Made by a program: the position numbers and the translations under genes. Below the pieces are notes generated by a model. It was not told the DNA's origin and did no database searches. It saw only the letters and a list, made by a program, of their open reading frames with translations. Shown piece by piece: positions 44,201-55,123 of a DNA stretch of 64,000 nucleotides. The DNA is from Solihabitans fulvus (GTDB lineage: Bacteria; Actinomycetota; Actinomycetes; Mycobacteriales; Pseudonocardiaceae): assembly GCF_008386585.1 (NCBI RefSeq), contig NZ_VUOB01000002.1, positions 111,058 to 175,057 of the forward strand, in the 5' to 3' direction. Each line of letters opens with the position of its first letter. Position 1 is the stretch's first letter.

Positions 44201-47200
44201 GCGACAGCGCGGGCTGACGGTGACCTCCAAACAGGTCTTCCTGCGACAGACCGTCGCCGGGCTGGCCGCGTCCGCGACCCGGTGCGGCCCCGGCGCGGCG
44301 CCGGACCGGGCCCCGGTGTCGGGGCCGGTGCCGCTGACGCCGATCCAGCGCTGGTTCTTCGACACCGTCGGGGACCGGCCGGAGCACTTCAACCAGTGGA
44401 TCGCGCTCGACCTCGTCGCCGACGTCGACCCCGACGCGGTGCGCGCGGCCGTGAGGGCCCTGGTCCGCCAGCACGACGCGCTGCGGCTGCGGTTCGAGCG
44501 CAGGGACGGCGACTGGCACCAGGACGGCGCGGCCGAGGCGGACACCGCCGGCTGCTTCCGCCGTGTGGCCCCGGCCGACGCGGATCCCGTCGGCCGCGCG
44601 GCGCTGTTCGACCGGGTCGTCGCCGAGACCCAGGCCGGGCTGCGGCTGGACACCGGTCCGTTGCTGGCGGCCGTGTTCGGCGAACTCGACGCAGGGCCCC
44701 GGTTGGTGCTGATCGCGCATCACCTTGTGGTGGACGGGATCTCCTGGCGGATCCTGGTCGAGGACCTGGCCACCGCGTACCGCCAGGCGGTCGCCGGCGA
44801 GGACGTCGACCTCGGGCCGAGGACGACCTCGTTCCAGGACTGGTCGCGGCGGCTGTGCGAGCACGTCGCCTCGGGCGCCCTCGACGACCAGCTCCCGTAC
44901 TGGGCCGAGGCGGCGGACGGGCCCACCGAGGGCGCGGGCGGGCCGCCCCGAACGATCACCGCGCGGCTGCCGGCCGAGCCGACGGCCGCGCTGCTGCGGG
45001 ACGTGCCGGCCGCCTACCGCACCCAGATCAACGACGTGCTGCTCGGCGCGGTGGCGCGGGTCTGCGCCGACTGGACGGGCCGCGACCGGGTGGCGTTCGA
45101 CCTGGAGGGCCACGGCAGGGAGGAGCTGTTCGACGACGTCGACCTGTCCCGCACGGTCGGCTGGTTCACCACGCTGTTCCCCTGTGCGCTCACGGTGCCG
45201 CGCGGCGGTTGGGGCACGGTGCTGAAGGCGGTGAAGGAACAACTCCGCGCGGTGCCGACCAGGGGACTGGGCCACGGCGCGCTGCGCTACCTCGGCGGCC
45301 ATCACCTCGGCACGCGCGAGGCGTTGCTGCGCTTCAACTATCTCGGCCGCTTCGACGAGTTCGCGGCCGACGGCCTGTGCCGGTCCGCGCCGACCCCGAT
45401 CCGGCTCGACCGCGCCGACCCGGCGAACGGTTCGGCGCGGCTGGACGTCACCGCCAGTGTCACCGCCGACGGCGAACTCGCGGTCGACTGGACCTTCTCG
45501 CCTGACGTGCACGAGGAATCGGTGGTGCGCGGGCTCGCCGAGCGGACCCTGTCGGCGCTCGCCGAGATCATCCGGCACTGCGCCGAACCTGGCTCGGGCG
45601 GCTGCACGCCGTCGGACTTCCCGCTCGTCGCGCTCGGCCAGGCCGACCTGGACCTGCTCTGCGGCAACGGACACGACGTGGCCGACGTGTATCCGCTGAC
45701 CCCGATGCAGGGCGGCATGCTCTTCCACAGCCTGTCCGCGCCGGGGGTGTACTTCGAGCAGCTCTGCTTCACTCTCACCGACGTCGCCGACCTCGACGCG
45801 CTGGCCCGGTCGTGGCAGGGGGTCGTCGACACCACGCCCGCGCTGCGCGCGGCGGTGGTCTGGGAGGGGCTGCCCGAACCCGTCCAGGTCGTGCGCCGCC
45901 GCGCGAGGCTGCCGATCTCCCGGCACGACTGGCGCGGCCTGTCGCAGGACCGACAGGACGAGGAGCTGCGCCGCCTGCTCGCCGAGGATCGCGCCGCCGG
46001 CCTCGACCTCGGCTCGGCGCCGCTGCTGCGGCTGGCGATCGCCCGGCTGGACGGGGCGCGGGTGCGGCTGGTGTGGTCGTTCCACCACATCCTGCTGGAC
46101 GGCTGGAGCACGTTCCAGGTGCTGTCCGACACGATCGCCGGCGTGCGCGGCGGGCCGATCCCCAGTGCCCGCAGGCCGTTCCGCGACCACCTGGCCTGGC
46201 TGTCCGAACAGGATGGTGCCGCGACGGAGGAGCATTGGCGTGCCGTGCTCGCCGACTTCCGCGCGCCGACCGCGCTGCCGTACGACCGACCGCCCGGCGC
46301 GGCACACCGGGCCTGCTCGACGGCCGCGGTGACCGGCGAGCTCAGCGTCGCCGACTCGGCGCTGCTGACCGCGTTCGCGAAACGCAACCGGCTCACGGTG
46401 AACGCGATCGTCCAGGGCATGTGGGCGCTGCTGCTGGCCAAGCACAGCGGGGAGCGCGACGTGTGCTTCGGCGCGGTGGTCTCCGGCCGGCCCGCCGACC
46501 TCGTCGGCGTGGACACCATCGTCGGGATGTTCATCAACACCGTGCCGGTGCGGGTGGACGTCGGCACCGCAGGCGACCTGGTCGCCTGGTTGCGCGGGCT
46601 CCAGGACGCGCAGGTGGAGTCCCGCAGGTTCGAGCACGTGTCCCTGGCCGCGCTGCGCAGGTGGAGCGGCCTGCCAGCGGGCTCGAACCTGTTCGACAGC
46701 GTCATCGTGTTCGAGAACTACCCCGTCGACCGGGACGCGCTCACCGCCGACGGCATCCAGCTGGAGAAGGTGACGGCCGTCGAGATCACCAACTATCCGC
46801 TCAACCTCGTCGCCGCGGGGGGTTCGCGGCACACCGACCGGCTGTCCTACCTTGTCGGCTACGACCCCGAGTTGTTCGACCGGGCGACCGCCGAGGCCAT
46901 CGCCACCGGGTTCCGTGACCTGGTGGCGGCCCTGGCCCGCGACTCCGTGCGCCCGGTCGCCCCGAGCAGGCCGCGACCCCGGCGGCCGGTCGTCGCCCCG
47001 ATCCCCGACGAGCAACCCTATGTCGCGCCAAGGAACCGGACCGAACAGGCGGTGGCCAGGATCTGGGCCGACGTGCTCGCGGTCGACCGGGTCGGCGCCA
47101 ACGACAACTTCTTCGCGCTCGGCGGGGACTCGATCCTGAGCATCCGGGTCGCCGCGAGGCTGCGCGCCGAGTTCGGTGCGACGCTGCCGCCGAGGGTCCT

Positions 47201-47315
47201 GTTCGACAACCCGACGGTCGGCGCGCTGGCGATGATGTTCGAGCATCCGACGATCGAGGCCATGGCCCGCCTCGTCGACCTCGGGACAGAGCCAGCGCAC
47301 GACTACGAACTGTGA
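41214..47315 (+). CDS. nonribosomal peptide synthetase C-A-PCP-E-C-PCP
   Basis: 2033 residues from the ATG at 41214. C1: HHLVTDGWS near 142. A1: about 455-960, with A3 as YTSGSGGRPKG (usual T replaced by G), YGPTEGT and NGKIDR lysine intact. PCP1: DLGGDSILS near 982. E: HHLVVDGIS near 1169 and VGWFTTLFP. C2: HHILLDGWS near 1624. PCP2: ALGGDSILS near 1970. The second module has no A domain, so PCP2 must be loaded in trans or stay empty. Manual Stachelhaus reading of A1 is D-S-F-W-L-G-C-A-F, closest to small aliphatic codes such as Val; tentative. Gives a D-residue. The stop overlaps the next gene (GTGA). Confidence 0.93.
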   Translation: MTYEAPPTQSATEPYPLSSAQRRLWFLEQLRPGGSEYNTSIGYRLHGPLDVGALRAALNGLVIRHESLRTTFRNVDGSGVRVVNPPFEVPLRLREAAPGEETDAALLDEVTRPFDLREGPLVRALLLRHDRAEHLLVLAMHHLVTDGWSMGVLTVELGKLYSAAARGRPATLPPVSYPDPSARPAQPDLDAQIAYWQRQLAGVTPLELPTDRPRPAERSSAGAIHRSTIPAPLTARVAALARSMATTLFTTLAAATQVLLARHSGQRDIAIGAVTSGRDRDDLENLVGFFVNTIVVRAEVDGSASFAEFLGRVRSTVVDAMANDQVPFDRLVELTQPERDASRPPLVQAMVVLQNTPAPLPDLVGVECADLELPRAAALFELSFEFRLADGELRTTIEYSTDLFDAATIARLAEQLAVLLAGIVADPGCALARLPVLPPAERRLVLTEWNDTGTAEPGCLHELFARRALERPDAVAVTVEGAGLTYRELDIRANRLAHALAARGVRPDTLVGLFLPRGADAIVAMLGILKAGGAYVPLDPAYPADRIALLVNDSGLRLVVADAAARDRLPPGVEAVGADEGALAGYPGHAPEVAVAPDNLAYLMYTSGSGGRPKGVLVVHGAVARLCADEHVRFAPADVLTQYGTLSFDSSTFEIWGALLSGARLAVCSETPTATGLAADGVTTLWLTAGMFHEIAGVDLELFGGVRRLLSGGDVLSPQHCGRVVRRFPGLALTNCYGPTEGTAFTTCHDIREADTLGASVPIGRPIIGTRCYVLDTDLNPVPIGAPGELYIGGDGLARGYLNDAGLTAERFVADPFGVGTRLYRSGDVVRWSADGVLHFLGRVDNQVKIRGFRVEVGEIEAALLRHPRVESAVVLAREDIRDHKRLVGYVVPRGEVDPGELRAFLESTLPAYLVPNAFVVVDRMPLTNNGKIDRAALPRPETPADRSYLAPRTEHEEILAQVWAEVLGLEWVGVHDNFFDLGGDSILSIQLVARARQRGLTVTSKQVFLRQTVAGLAASATRCGPGAAPDRAPVSGPVPLTPIQRWFFDTVGDRPEHFNQWIALDLVADVDPDAVRAAVRALVRQHDALRLRFERRDGDWHQDGAAEADTAGCFRRVAPADADPVGRAALFDRVVAETQAGLRLDTGPLLAAVFGELDAGPRLVLIAHHLVVDGISWRILVEDLATAYRQAVAGEDVDLGPRTTSFQDWSRRLCEHVASGALDDQLPYWAEAADGPTEGAGGPPRTITARLPAEPTAALLRDVPAAYRTQINDVLLGAVARVCADWTGRDRVAFDLEGHGREELFDDVDLSRTVGWFTTLFPCALTVPRGGWGTVLKAVKEQLRAVPTRGLGHGALRYLGGHHLGTREALLRFNYLGRFDEFAADGLCRSAPTPIRLDRADPANGSARLDVTASVTADGELAVDWTFSPDVHEESVVRGLAERTLSALAEIIRHCAEPGSGGCTPSDFPLVALGQADLDLLCGNGHDVADVYPLTPMQGGMLFHSLSAPGVYFEQLCFTLTDVADLDALARSWQGVVDTTPALRAAVVWEGLPEPVQVVRRRARLPISRHDWRGLSQDRQDEELRRLLAEDRAAGLDLGSAPLLRLAIARLDGARVRLVWSFHHILLDGWSTFQVLSDTIAGVRGGPIPSARRPFRDHLAWLSEQDGAATEEHWRAVLADFRAPTALPYDRPPGAAHRACSTAAVTGELSVADSALLTAFAKRNRLTVNAIVQGMWALLLAKHSGERDVCFGAVVSGRPADLVGVDTIVGMFINTVPVRVDVGTAGDLVAWLRGLQDAQVESRRFEHVSLAALRRWSGLPAGSNLFDSVIVFENYPVDRDALTADGIQLEKVTAVEITNYPLNLVAAGGSRHTDRLSYLVGYDPELFDRATAEAIATGFRDLVAALARDSVRPVAPSRPRPRRPVVAPIPDEQPYVAPRNRTEQAVARIWADVLAVDRVGANDNFFALGGDSILSIRVAARLRAEFGATLPPRVLFDNPTVGALAMMFEHPTIEAMARLVDLGTEPAHDYEL

Positions 47316-50300
47316 GGCGAGAACTCGTGCCAGGCGACGACATCGCGATCATCGGCAGCGCAGCGCTCCTGCCGGACGCCGACACGCTGGATGCCCTGCA
47401 CGACAACCTGTCCGCCGGCCGGGACAGCGTCGGCCAGCCGACCGGGCAACGGGTGCACCACACCGGCGGCGAGGCGGGCGTGCGCTACATGTCCATGGCC
47501 TACCTCGACCGCATTGACCTGTTCGACCACCGGTTCTTCGGGCTTCCGTTGCGGGAGGCCGAGATGATGGACCCGCACCAGCGGATGATCCTGCGGCTGG
47601 CGCACCAGGCCGTCGAGAACGCCTGCCACGCCCCGAAAAGCCTGCGCGGCTCCCGCACGGCCGTCGTCGTCGGGTACTCCCGCTCCGACTACTACACCCT
47701 CTACGAGGAGGACGACCCGCAGCAGCTGCTCGGCGCGCTCGGCGCGTCGATGGCGGCGCGGATCAGCTACCTGTTCGATCTCACCGGGCCCGCGCTGGTC
47801 ACCGACACGGCGTGCAGCAGCAGCCTGGTCGCGGTGGCGCAGGCCGTCGCGGCGCTGCGGCGCGGTGACGCGGACCTGGCCATCGCCGGCGGCGTCACGC
47901 TGCGCCCGGTGCTGTTCCGGCACGACGAGCACAACCCGTTGCGGGGCATCGAGTCCGAGGAGGGGCGCTGCCGGCCGTTCGATGAACGCGCCAACGGCAC
48001 CGTCGGCGGCGAGGGCGGGGGAGTGGTGCTGCTGAAGCCGCTCGCGGCCGCGCTCGCCGACGGCGACACCGTGCAGGCCGTGCTCAAGGGCGCGTCGGTC
48101 AACCACAACGGGTACCGGATGGGGAGCATGAGCGCGCCGAGCCAGCTCGCGCAGGCCGAGGCGATCACGGACGCGTGGCGTGACGCCGACGTGGCCGCGC
48201 GGACGGTCGGCTACGTCGAGTGCCACGGGTCGGCCACCCCGCTCGGCGACGTCGTGGAGGTCGACGCGCTGGGCCGGGCATTCCGGGACGCCGGGGTGAC
48301 GGCGCCGCGCTGCGCGATCGGCTCGATCAAGGGCAACATCGGGCACCTGGACAACGCGAGCGGCATGGCGGGGCTGTTCAAGGCCATGCTGAGCGTGCGG
48401 CGCGGTGTGCTGTACCCGACCGCGCATTTCAGTTCGCCCAACCCGTTGATCGACTTCGACGGGCCCGTCTACGTCAACCCGGCCGAGCGAACCTGGCGTG
48501 AGCCGGCCGGGACGGCCCGGCGCGCCGGGGTCAGCTCGTTCGGGCTGAGCGGCACCAACGTGCACGTGGTGCTCGAACAGCCACCGCCGCCCCGCCCAGC
48601 CGAGCCGGACCGGGACCGCGAACTTCTGACCGTGTCGGCGAAGTCGGCGTCCGCGCTGCGGCGCTACCGCGACCTGCTCGCCGACTTCCTCGACCACACC
48701 GAGCATTCGCTGCGCGCCGTAGCGCACGCGATGAACCGGGGGCGCGACGACTACCCGTACCGGGTCGCGATCACCTGCGCCAGCAAGGAGGAGGCGAGCA
48801 AGGCGCTGCGCGCGGCGGCGCTGCCCGAGGAACCGGCGCCGGACGCGCCGCCGATCGTGTTCCTGTTCTCCGGGGACACCGTGGCCGCCGACGCGGACCT
48901 GCGCGATCTCGGCATCGCGCAGCCGCCGTCGAACCAGGCCGCCCGACTGGTCGCGGCCTGCCACGCGCGCCACCGCCGCGCGCTGTCCCTTGGCCTGCCC
49001 GACGGCCACCTCGTCGGCTTCGGCGCCGGCAACCTGGCGGTGCGCGTGGCGCGCGGGGACCTGCCGCTCCGGGATGCGTTGGCCGCCGCTACCGAGCTGG
49101 ACACCGTCGTCGGTGCCGACCGGGCGCGGCTCGCGCAGGCGGTGCGCCAGTTCACCAGGGACGGCGCGGTCCTCGTCGAACTCGCGTCGGCCGGCGGACT
49201 GTCCCGCGAGCTGCGGCGGCTGGCCCCGCAGCTGCTGTGCGTCGAGTTCACCGGCCGGGACACGCTCGACCACCTCGCCGAGCTGTACCGCCTCGGCGTC
49301 GAGGTGGACTGGGACCGGTTCTACGCGGGGACCCGGATCCCGCGCGTCGAGGCGCCGACCTACCCCTTCGACGAGGTGCGGTGCTGGTGCCGGCCGGCCG
49401 GCGTGCCCGTGCGGACCGAGGGAGGCGGGCGAGCCGAGCGGCCGCCGGGGCCGGCCCCGGAGACCAGCGCGGACGCCGAGCGGCGAGTCGCCACCGTGTG
49501 GGAGGAAGTCCTTGGCGCGCAGGAAGTCGGACCCGACTCCGACTACTTCTCGTTGGGCGGCACGTCGATCGCGGGCATCAGCGTCCTGCGGCGGCTGGAA
49601 CGCGACTTCGGCGCGGAGCTGAGTTTCGGGGACCTGTATGCCTTTCCGACGGTCCGCGCGTTCGCGGCCCGCGTGCTCGCCCTGCGCGTCAGCGACCCGC
49701 ACGCCGACGACCACCGGGCGATCGCGCCCGTGCCGCGCGGCGGCCGGCTGCCGCTGTCCTTCGGCCAGGAACAGCTCTGGTACCTCGACCGGCTCGACCC
49801 GAACAGCCCGACCTACAACATCCCGCACGACCTCCGGCTGACCGGACCGCTCGACGAGGCCGCGCTCGCCGCCGCCGTGCGCGACCTCGTCGCGCGGCAC
49901 GAGGTGCTGCACTGCCGCATCCCGAGCGACGACGACGGCCTTCCCTACCTGTGCCCGCGCACCGAGGAGCACGCGTTCCCGGTGCTCGACCTGAGCGCGC
50001 TGCCGGAGGCCCAGCGGCACGGGTCGGCGAGGTCCATCGTCGCCGAGGAGGCGCGGCGCCCGTTCGACCTCGCCGAGGGACCGCTGGTGCGGACCACCCT
50101 GATCCGGCTGGCCGACGACGACCACGTGCTGCTGTGGACCTACCACCACATCGTCTTCGACGGCTGGTCGCCGACCGTGTTCTTCCGCGACTTCACCGAG
50201 TTGTACGAGGCGCGGCTGGCCGGGCGCGCGCCGGCGCTGCCCGACCTGGCCGTCCAGTACGCGGACTACGCCGCCTGGCAACGACAGTGGTTGTCCGGAG

Positions 50301-53300
50301 CGCGACTCGACCGCGCGATGGCGTTCTGGCGCACCGAACTCGCCGGCCTGACGCGGCCGGAGCTGCCGCTGGACCGGCCGAGGCCGCCGGTGCGGACCTA
50401 CGCCGGGGACCTGACCAGGTTCGTGGTCGACGGCGAGCTGGCCGAACGGGTCCGTCGGTTCAGCCAACAGCACGGCGTCACCACGTTCGTCACCATGCTC
50501 GCCGCCGTCGACGCCGTGCTGTTCGGGTGGGGCGGGCTCACCGACGTCGTGGTCGGCGTCGGCACCTCCGGCCGCACCAACCCGGCGACGCACGACCTGA
50601 TCGGCTACTTCAACAACCTGCCGCCGTTCCGCACCGAGGTGCACGGCGACCTGTCCTTCGCCGACCTCGTGCGGCGCTGCGCCACCACCGTGGCGCGCGT
50701 GCTCGACCACGAGGACGTCCCGCTGGAGAAGATCGTCGCCGAGGTGTGCGATCACCGCGACGCGGACCGGCACCCGCTGTTCGACGTCGCCTACACCTAC
50801 CAGAACGTGCCGCAGGACACCGCGACGCTCGCCGGCCTCGACTGCACCCAGTACCTCGACCACACGATGGCCGGGATCGCCGAGGGCACCGCCAAGTTCG
50901 ACCTCACCTTCGGCGTCATCGACCAGGACCGTGGGCCGATGGCCGGCTACGTCGAGTACGCCACGGCCGTCTACGACCCCGCGACGGCCCGGCGGCTGGC
51001 CGACCTGCTGCCGGCCGTCGCCGCCGCCGCGATGGCCGACCCCGCCCGGCGCGTCGCGGACCTGGTCGCCGGCGAGGAGCCGCCCGTCGACCTGATGGCG
51101 CACGAGTCGTTCGAGCGCTGGGCCGCCGAACGGCCGGACCACCCAGCGGTCGTCGACGAGCGGGGCACGCACATGTACCGGACGGTCAACCGGCTGGCCA
51201 ACCGTGTCGCCCGCCGGCTGATCAGCGCCGGGGTGGCGGCCGAAACCCCGGTCGCCGTCGCCGCCGACCGGGGCGTCGGGCTGGTGGTCGGCTGGCTCGC
51301 GGTGGCCAAGGCGGGCGGCGCGTGCGTGCCGATCGACACCGCCTCCCCGGCGGCGCGCAGGGACGACCTGGTCGCCGGCTGCGGGGCCCGGATCGTGTTG
51401 ACGGACAAGGACTTACTGGTCGGTCCGACCAAGGACGGCGACGACGCGAACCCCGAACGCCGCGCCGGGCCTGACACCCTCGCCTACCTCGGCTACACCT
51501 CCGGCTCGACCGGCAGCCCGCAGGGCTGCGCCGTCGAGCACCGCAACCTCGCGCACACCCTGCGCTGGTACCGGCGGGCGGCCGGCATCACGGCGGCGGA
51601 CCGGCTGCTCCAGGGCGTTTCGCCGGCGTTCGACGCGGCCATGCTCGAGGTGTGGGCGGCGCTCGGCAGCGGCGCGACGCTGTGCGTGGTCCCGTCGCTG
51701 CGCGACGAGCCGAGCCGGCTGCTGCGCTGGCTGGCCGACCACGAGGTGACGGTGGCGTTCCTGCCGACGCCGCTCGCCGAGGTCGTGCTTGCCGAGGGCG
51801 AGTGGCCGGCGAACCTGCGGCTGCGGGTGCTGGCCACCGGCGGCGACCGGCTCCGGTTCCGCCCGCCAGAGCGGACCCCGTTCCGGGTGCTCAACATCTA
51901 CGGCCCCGCCGAGTGCTCGATCGCGTCCACCGCGGGCTACGTCGCCGCGACCCCGGCAGACACGGTGCCCGACATCGGCCGGCCGATCACCGAACTCCAC
52001 CTGCTGGACAACCAGAACGGCGAAGTCCGAAGTGGACAGTGGGGTGAGGTGTTCGTCGGCGGCCCCGCCGTCGGCCGCGGCTACCACGGCAAACCCGGCC
52101 TGACCGCCGAGCGGTTCCTGCCGGACCCGTTCGCCGGCACGCCAGGCGCCCGCATGTACCGGACCGGCGACCTGGCCAGGGTGCGCCACGACGGGACGCT
52201 CGAGTTCGGCGGCCGGGTCGACGACCAGGTACAGGTCAGGGGGCAACGCGTCGAGCCTGCCGAGATCGAGCGCGCCCTCGCCGCCCATCCCGGGGTGCGC
52301 GAGGCGCTCGTCGTCGCGGCGACCGCGCCAAGCGGTTCGGTCCGGCTGGTCGCCAACGTCGTCGGCGACCGGATCGACGGGGCCGAGCTGATCGCGTGGA
52401 CGGCGCGTCGGCTGCCCGCCTACCTGGTGCCAAACGACGTCGTCGTGCTGGACCGCCTGCCGAGGACGGCGACCGGGAAGTTCGACCGCAGGAGGCTGAC
52501 CCAGATGCCAGTGCCGACGCAGGACGACCTCGCGGACCAGGACCAGCACGGCCGCGCGGAACGCGTGCTGACCGAGATCTGCGCCGACCTCCTCGCGGTC
52601 GACCGGGTGTCGCCGAAGGACAACTTCTTCAGCCTCGGCGGCGACTCGATCCTCGGCGTCCGGGTCGCGGCGCGGGCGGCGAAGGCCGGCGTCCACTTCA
52701 CGCCCCAACAACTCCTCCAGTGCCGCAGCGTCGGCGAACTGGCCACCGTCGCGGTGATCGCCGACGCGGACACCCCGCCGCCGGTGCCAGCGCCGAGCCC
52801 GCCGCCGGCACCCGAGGCGACGCCGGCCGGGCCCCTCCAGCTGACCCCGATCATGCGGAGCTTCCTCGAGCGCACACCCGCCAGCGTCGGATCCTTCATC
52901 GAGGTGCAGACCCTCGAGGTCGCGCCGGAGATCGACGGAGCCGCCGTCCGGGCCGCCGTCGACCAGCTGGTCACCATGCACGAGGCGCTGCGGTATCGCT
53001 TCCGCCGCAACAGCATCGGCTGGCACGTCGAGTGCGGCGACACCGTCGACCCGACCATCGTGGACACGCGGGTCCTGCCGCCGCTCGGCGACGCCGAGGA
53101 ACGCGCGGTCATCGTGGCGGACTGCGAGGCGATGCAGGCGGACCTCGACCTCGGCAGGGGGCCGCTGCTGCGAGTCCGCCACTACCGCAGGGGCCGCGGC
53201 CGACCGGGGCTGATCGTCGTCCTGGTGCACCACTTCGTCTTCGACAACATGTCCATCGTGGTGCTGCTGGACGACCTGGACACCCTGCTCGCCGACCACC

Positions 53301-54115
53301 TCGCCGGACGGTCTCGGCCCGCGAGCCCCCGACCGGCGGCCTGGCGGGAGTGGTCGCGACACCTCGGGGCCATGGCGCAGTCCGACGAGCTGGGCGGCGA
53401 ACTCGGCTACTGGACGGCGGTGCTGCGGTCCGGGATGGCCTCGACCCCGCCGCGCGGGTCGGCAGGCTCGGCCGGCGGCATCGTCCTGCGCGACCTCGAC
53501 CCGCCGCGCGTGGCGAGCGTGCTCACGGCCAGCGCGGCCGAGGGCAGGGAGGCGGCGACCTGCGCGGCGGCGTGCGGGCTGGCGCGCTGGCAGGGCACCG
53601 CGGGCGCGGCCATGATGGTTGAGGGGGAGGCGACCCCGACGGTGTACCGGCCAGGCGGCAGGGGGCCGTCGGTCGGCTGGTTCACCAGCCTGCACCCCGT
53701 CGTCCTGCCGGTCGCGCCAGGCGCGTCGGTGCGCGAGGCGCTGCCGGCCGCCACCGACGCGATCCGGTCGGTGCCCAACGACGGTGTCGGGTATGGGATT
53801 CTGCGCTACCTGACCCCGGGATTCCCCGCGGTGGCGGAGTTCCGGTCGCTGCCGGAGCCGGACGCGATCATGCTGCACGGCCCGAGCGACACGGGGGCGT
53901 TCGACGTCGGCGTCGGCCTGCTGCGCACCAGATGGGACTTCGGCGTGAATCTCAAGGGGCCGGTGGCGTCCTGGTTCCCGCTGATCATCGCGACCGCCGT
54001 GCGCGGCGGTTCGCTGCGGCTCGCGCTGGCCAGCACGAGCACGTACGGCCAAGAGGAGCTGGCGGCGCTCGCCGACGAGATCGTGGCCGCCTTCGCCGAG
54101 CTGGCAACGGAATGA
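47312..54115 (+). CDS. hybrid PKS-NRPS KS-AT(degenerate)-ACP-C-A-PCP-E
   Basis: 2267 residues. KS about 8-430 with intact Cys (DTACSSS, about 167), His ([12 protein letters not shown], about 303) and His ([12 protein letters not shown]). About 430-690 is a shortened AT remnant: VFLFSGDT replaces VFLFSGQG, and the nucleophile GHSxGE site reads VGFGAGNL, so the catalytic Ser is gone. [12 protein letters not shown] near 749. [10 protein letters not shown] near 946. A2 about 1360-1740, P-loop GSTGSPQG (Lys changed to Gln), YGPAE, TGKFDR intact. [12 protein letters not shown] near 1776. E-like: HHFVFDNMS near 1972, VGWFTSLHP. No thioesterase. The missing AT fits use of the in-cluster extender ACP with a trans-acting transferase. 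Confidence 0.92.
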   Translation: MRRELVPGDDIAIIGSAALLPDADTLDALHDNLSAGRDSVGQPTGQRVHHTGGEAGVRYMSMAYLDRIDLFDHRFFGLPLREAEMMDPHQRMILRLAHQAVENACHAPKSLRGSRTAVVVGYSRSDYYTLYEEDDPQQLLGALGASMAARISYLFDLTGPALVTDTACSSSLVAVAQAVAALRRGDADLAIAGGVTLRPVLFRHDEHNPLRGIESEEGRCRPFDERANGTVGGEGGGVVLLKPLAAALADGDTVQAVLKGASVNHNGYRMGSMSAPSQLAQAEAITDAWRDADVAARTVGYVECHGSATPLGDVVEVDALGRAFRDAGVTAPRCAIGSIKGNIGHLDNASGMAGLFKAMLSVRRGVLYPTAHFSSPNPLIDFDGPVYVNPAERTWREPAGTARRAGVSSFGLSGTNVHVVLEQPPPPRPAEPDRDRELLTVSAKSASALRRYRDLLADFLDHTEHSLRAVAHAMNRGRDDYPYRVAITCASKEEASKALRAAALPEEPAPDAPPIVFLFSGDTVAADADLRDLGIAQPPSNQAARLVAACHARHRRALSLGLPDGHLVGFGAGNLAVRVARGDLPLRDALAAATELDTVVGADRARLAQAVRQFTRDGAVLVELASAGGLSRELRRLAPQLLCVEFTGRDTLDHLAELYRLGVEVDWDRFYAGTRIPRVEAPTYPFDEVRCWCRPAGVPVRTEGGGRAERPPGPAPETSADAERRVATVWEEVLGAQEVGPDSDYFSLGGTSIAGISVLRRLERDFGAELSFGDLYAFPTVRAFAARVLALRVSDPHADDHRAIAPVPRGGRLPLSFGQEQLWYLDRLDPNSPTYNIPHDLRLTGPLDEAALAAAVRDLVARHEVLHCRIPSDDDGLPYLCPRTEEHAFPVLDLSALPEAQRHGSARSIVAEEARRPFDLAEGPLVRTTLIRLADDDHVLLWTYHHIVFDGWSPTVFFRDFTELYEARLAGRAPALPDLAVQYADYAAWQRQWLSGARLDRAMAFWRTELAGLTRPELPLDRPRPPVRTYAGDLTRFVVDGELAERVRRFSQQHGVTTFVTMLAAVDAVLFGWGGLTDVVVGVGTSGRTNPATHDLIGYFNNLPPFRTEVHGDLSFADLVRRCATTVARVLDHEDVPLEKIVAEVCDHRDADRHPLFDVAYTYQNVPQDTATLAGLDCTQYLDHTMAGIAEGTAKFDLTFGVIDQDRGPMAGYVEYATAVYDPATARRLADLLPAVAAAAMADPARRVADLVAGEEPPVDLMAHESFERWAAERPDHPAVVDERGTHMYRTVNRLANRVARRLISAGVAAETPVAVAADRGVGLVVGWLAVAKAGGACVPIDTASPAARRDDLVAGCGARIVLTDKDLLVGPTKDGDDANPERRAGPDTLAYLGYTSGSTGSPQGCAVEHRNLAHTLRWYRRAAGITAADRLLQGVSPAFDAAMLEVWAALGSGATLCVVPSLRDEPSRLLRWLADHEVTVAFLPTPLAEVVLAEGEWPANLRLRVLATGGDRLRFRPPERTPFRVLNIYGPAECSIASTAGYVAATPADTVPDIGRPITELHLLDNQNGEVRSGQWGEVFVGGPAVGRGYHGKPGLTAERFLPDPFAGTPGARMYRTGDLARVRHDGTLEFGGRVDDQVQVRGQRVEPAEIERALAAHPGVREALVVAATAPSGSVRLVANVVGDRIDGAELIAWTARRLPAYLVPNDVVVLDRLPRTATGKFDRRRLTQMPVPTQDDLADQDQHGRAERVLTEICADLLAVDRVSPKDNFFSLGGDSILGVRVAARAAKAGVHFTPQQLLQCRSVGELATVAVIADADTPPPVPAPSPPPAPEATPAGPLQLTPIMRSFLERTPASVGSFIEVQTLEVAPEIDGAAVRAAVDQLVTMHEALRYRFRRNSIGWHVECGDTVDPTIVDTRVLPPLGDAEERAVIVADCEAMQADLDLGRGPLLRVRHYRRGRGRPGLIVVLVHHFVFDNMSIVVLLDDLDTLLADHLAGRSRPASPRPAAWREWSRHLGAMAQSDELGGELGYWTAVLRSGMASTPPRGSAGSAGGIVLRDLDPPRVASVLTASAAEGREAATCAAACGLARWQGTAGAAMMVEGEATPTVYRPGGRGPSVGWFTSLHPVVLPVAPGASVREALPAATDAIRSVPNDGVGYGILRYLTPGFPAVAEFRSLPEPDAIMLHGPSDTGAFDVGVGLLRTRWDFGVNLKGPVASWFPLIIATAVRGGSLRLALASTSTYGQEELAALADEIVAAFAELATE

Positions 54116-55110
54116 TCGCGCTCGCGGCGTCCGGCTGGTACGTGCCGGCCACGTCGGTCCCGGTCGCCGAGCTGCCCGAACTCCCCGAGCTGACCGAGGC
54201 CGAGCGGGCCACCTGCGCCGCGCTCGGCATCGAGCGGGTGCCCGTCGACGACGCGCTCACCGCCACCGACCTCGCCGTGCGGGCGGCGCACCGCGCGCTC
54301 GCTGCGGCGTGCCTGGACCCGGCGTCGATCGACGCGGTGATCACGGTGGAGCCGCGCGCGCCGGACACGCTCGTCAGCTCCGACTCGACCAGGTTGCAGG
54401 CGCAGCTCGGCGCGGACCGGGCGATGGCGTTCTCGGTTGGCGGACTGGGTTGCGCGTCGGTCACCCCGGCGCTGCTGGTGGCTCGTGGGCTGCTGCACAC
54501 CGACTCCGGCGTGGAGCACGTGCTGGTGGCGCACGGCAGCAAACCAGCGTCGCCGCGCCGCTACCGCCATCCCGTGACGGTCAACGGCGACAGCGGCGGC
54601 GCGCTCGTGCTGGCGCGGCGCGGGCCGGTGCAGATCGTGGACATCCTGTTGGAGACCAGCGGTTCCTACGCCGACCTGTTCCGGGTGGTCTACCGCGACC
54701 GGCCGTTCGAGCGGTGGCGGGAGGAATGCGCCGACCTGCCCGCCTACTCGTTCCGGCTCGCGGTCGAGACCCGCAACCGGCTGCGCTCCCTGACCGGGAC
54801 GCTGCTCGACCGCAACGGGCTCGGCCGGGGCGACATCGCCTGCTACGTCAGCCAGAACCTGTCCGTCGGGGCGTTCCGCGCCTACGAGGACGCGCTCGAC
54901 GTCACCATCGCCGACGCCTGCTTCGACAACCTCGCGCGGTACGGACACCTGGGTCCCAACGACGTGTTCCTCAACCTCACCACCATGATCGAGCGCGGCA
55001 GCCTGAACGACGGCGACCGCGTCGTGCTGCTCAACGTCAGCCCGGCCGCGGGCTGGAGCGCGCTGCTCGTGCGGATCGGTGCAGAGGAACACACCGCGCG
55101 CCTGCTGTGA
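54112..55110 (+). CDS. KASIII-like acyltransferase closing the NRPS-PKS cluster
   Basis: 332 residues, ATG overlapping the megasynthase stop (ATGA). Thiolase fold of the FabH/KASIII group: SGWYVPATSVPVAELPE at the start, nucleophile Cys in GGLGCASVTPALLVARGLL (about 113), C-terminal domain CYVSQNLSVGAFRAYEDAL. FabH carries HQAN and GNTS here; this protein has SQNL and NLARYGHLGPND, so the condensing Cys-His-Asn triad is altered. Similar variants (CerJ, ChlB3, DpsC types) transfer acyl groups or use non-standard starters. With no thioesterase in the cluster it is the best candidate for priming or product release. Confidence 0.82.
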   Translation: MIALAASGWYVPATSVPVAELPELPELTEAERATCAALGIERVPVDDALTATDLAVRAAHRALAAACLDPASIDAVITVEPRAPDTLVSSDSTRLQAQLGADRAMAFSVGGLGCASVTPALLVARGLLHTDSGVEHVLVAHGSKPASPRRYRHPVTVNGDSGGALVLARRGPVQIVDILLETSGSYADLFRVVYRDRPFERWREECADLPAYSFRLAVETRNRLRSLTGTLLDRNGLGRGDIACYVSQNLSVGAFRAYEDALDVTIADACFDNLARYGHLGPNDVFLNLTTMIERGSLNDGDRVVLLNVSPAAGWSALLVRIGAEEHTARLL

Positions 55111-55123
55111 CGACGGCGTCGAC

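Noticed and set aside
41490..47300. 1936-residue open frame on the minus strand opposite the NRPS
   Set aside because: Antisense shadow of GC-rich codons: low-complexity Arg/Gly/Ala/Val composition, no domains. The plus strand encodes clear C, A, PCP and E domains.
47303..51172. 1289-residue minus-strand open frame opposite the PKS-NRPS
   Set aside because: Same effect of third-position GC bias; the plus-strand frame has intact KS, ACP and C motifs.
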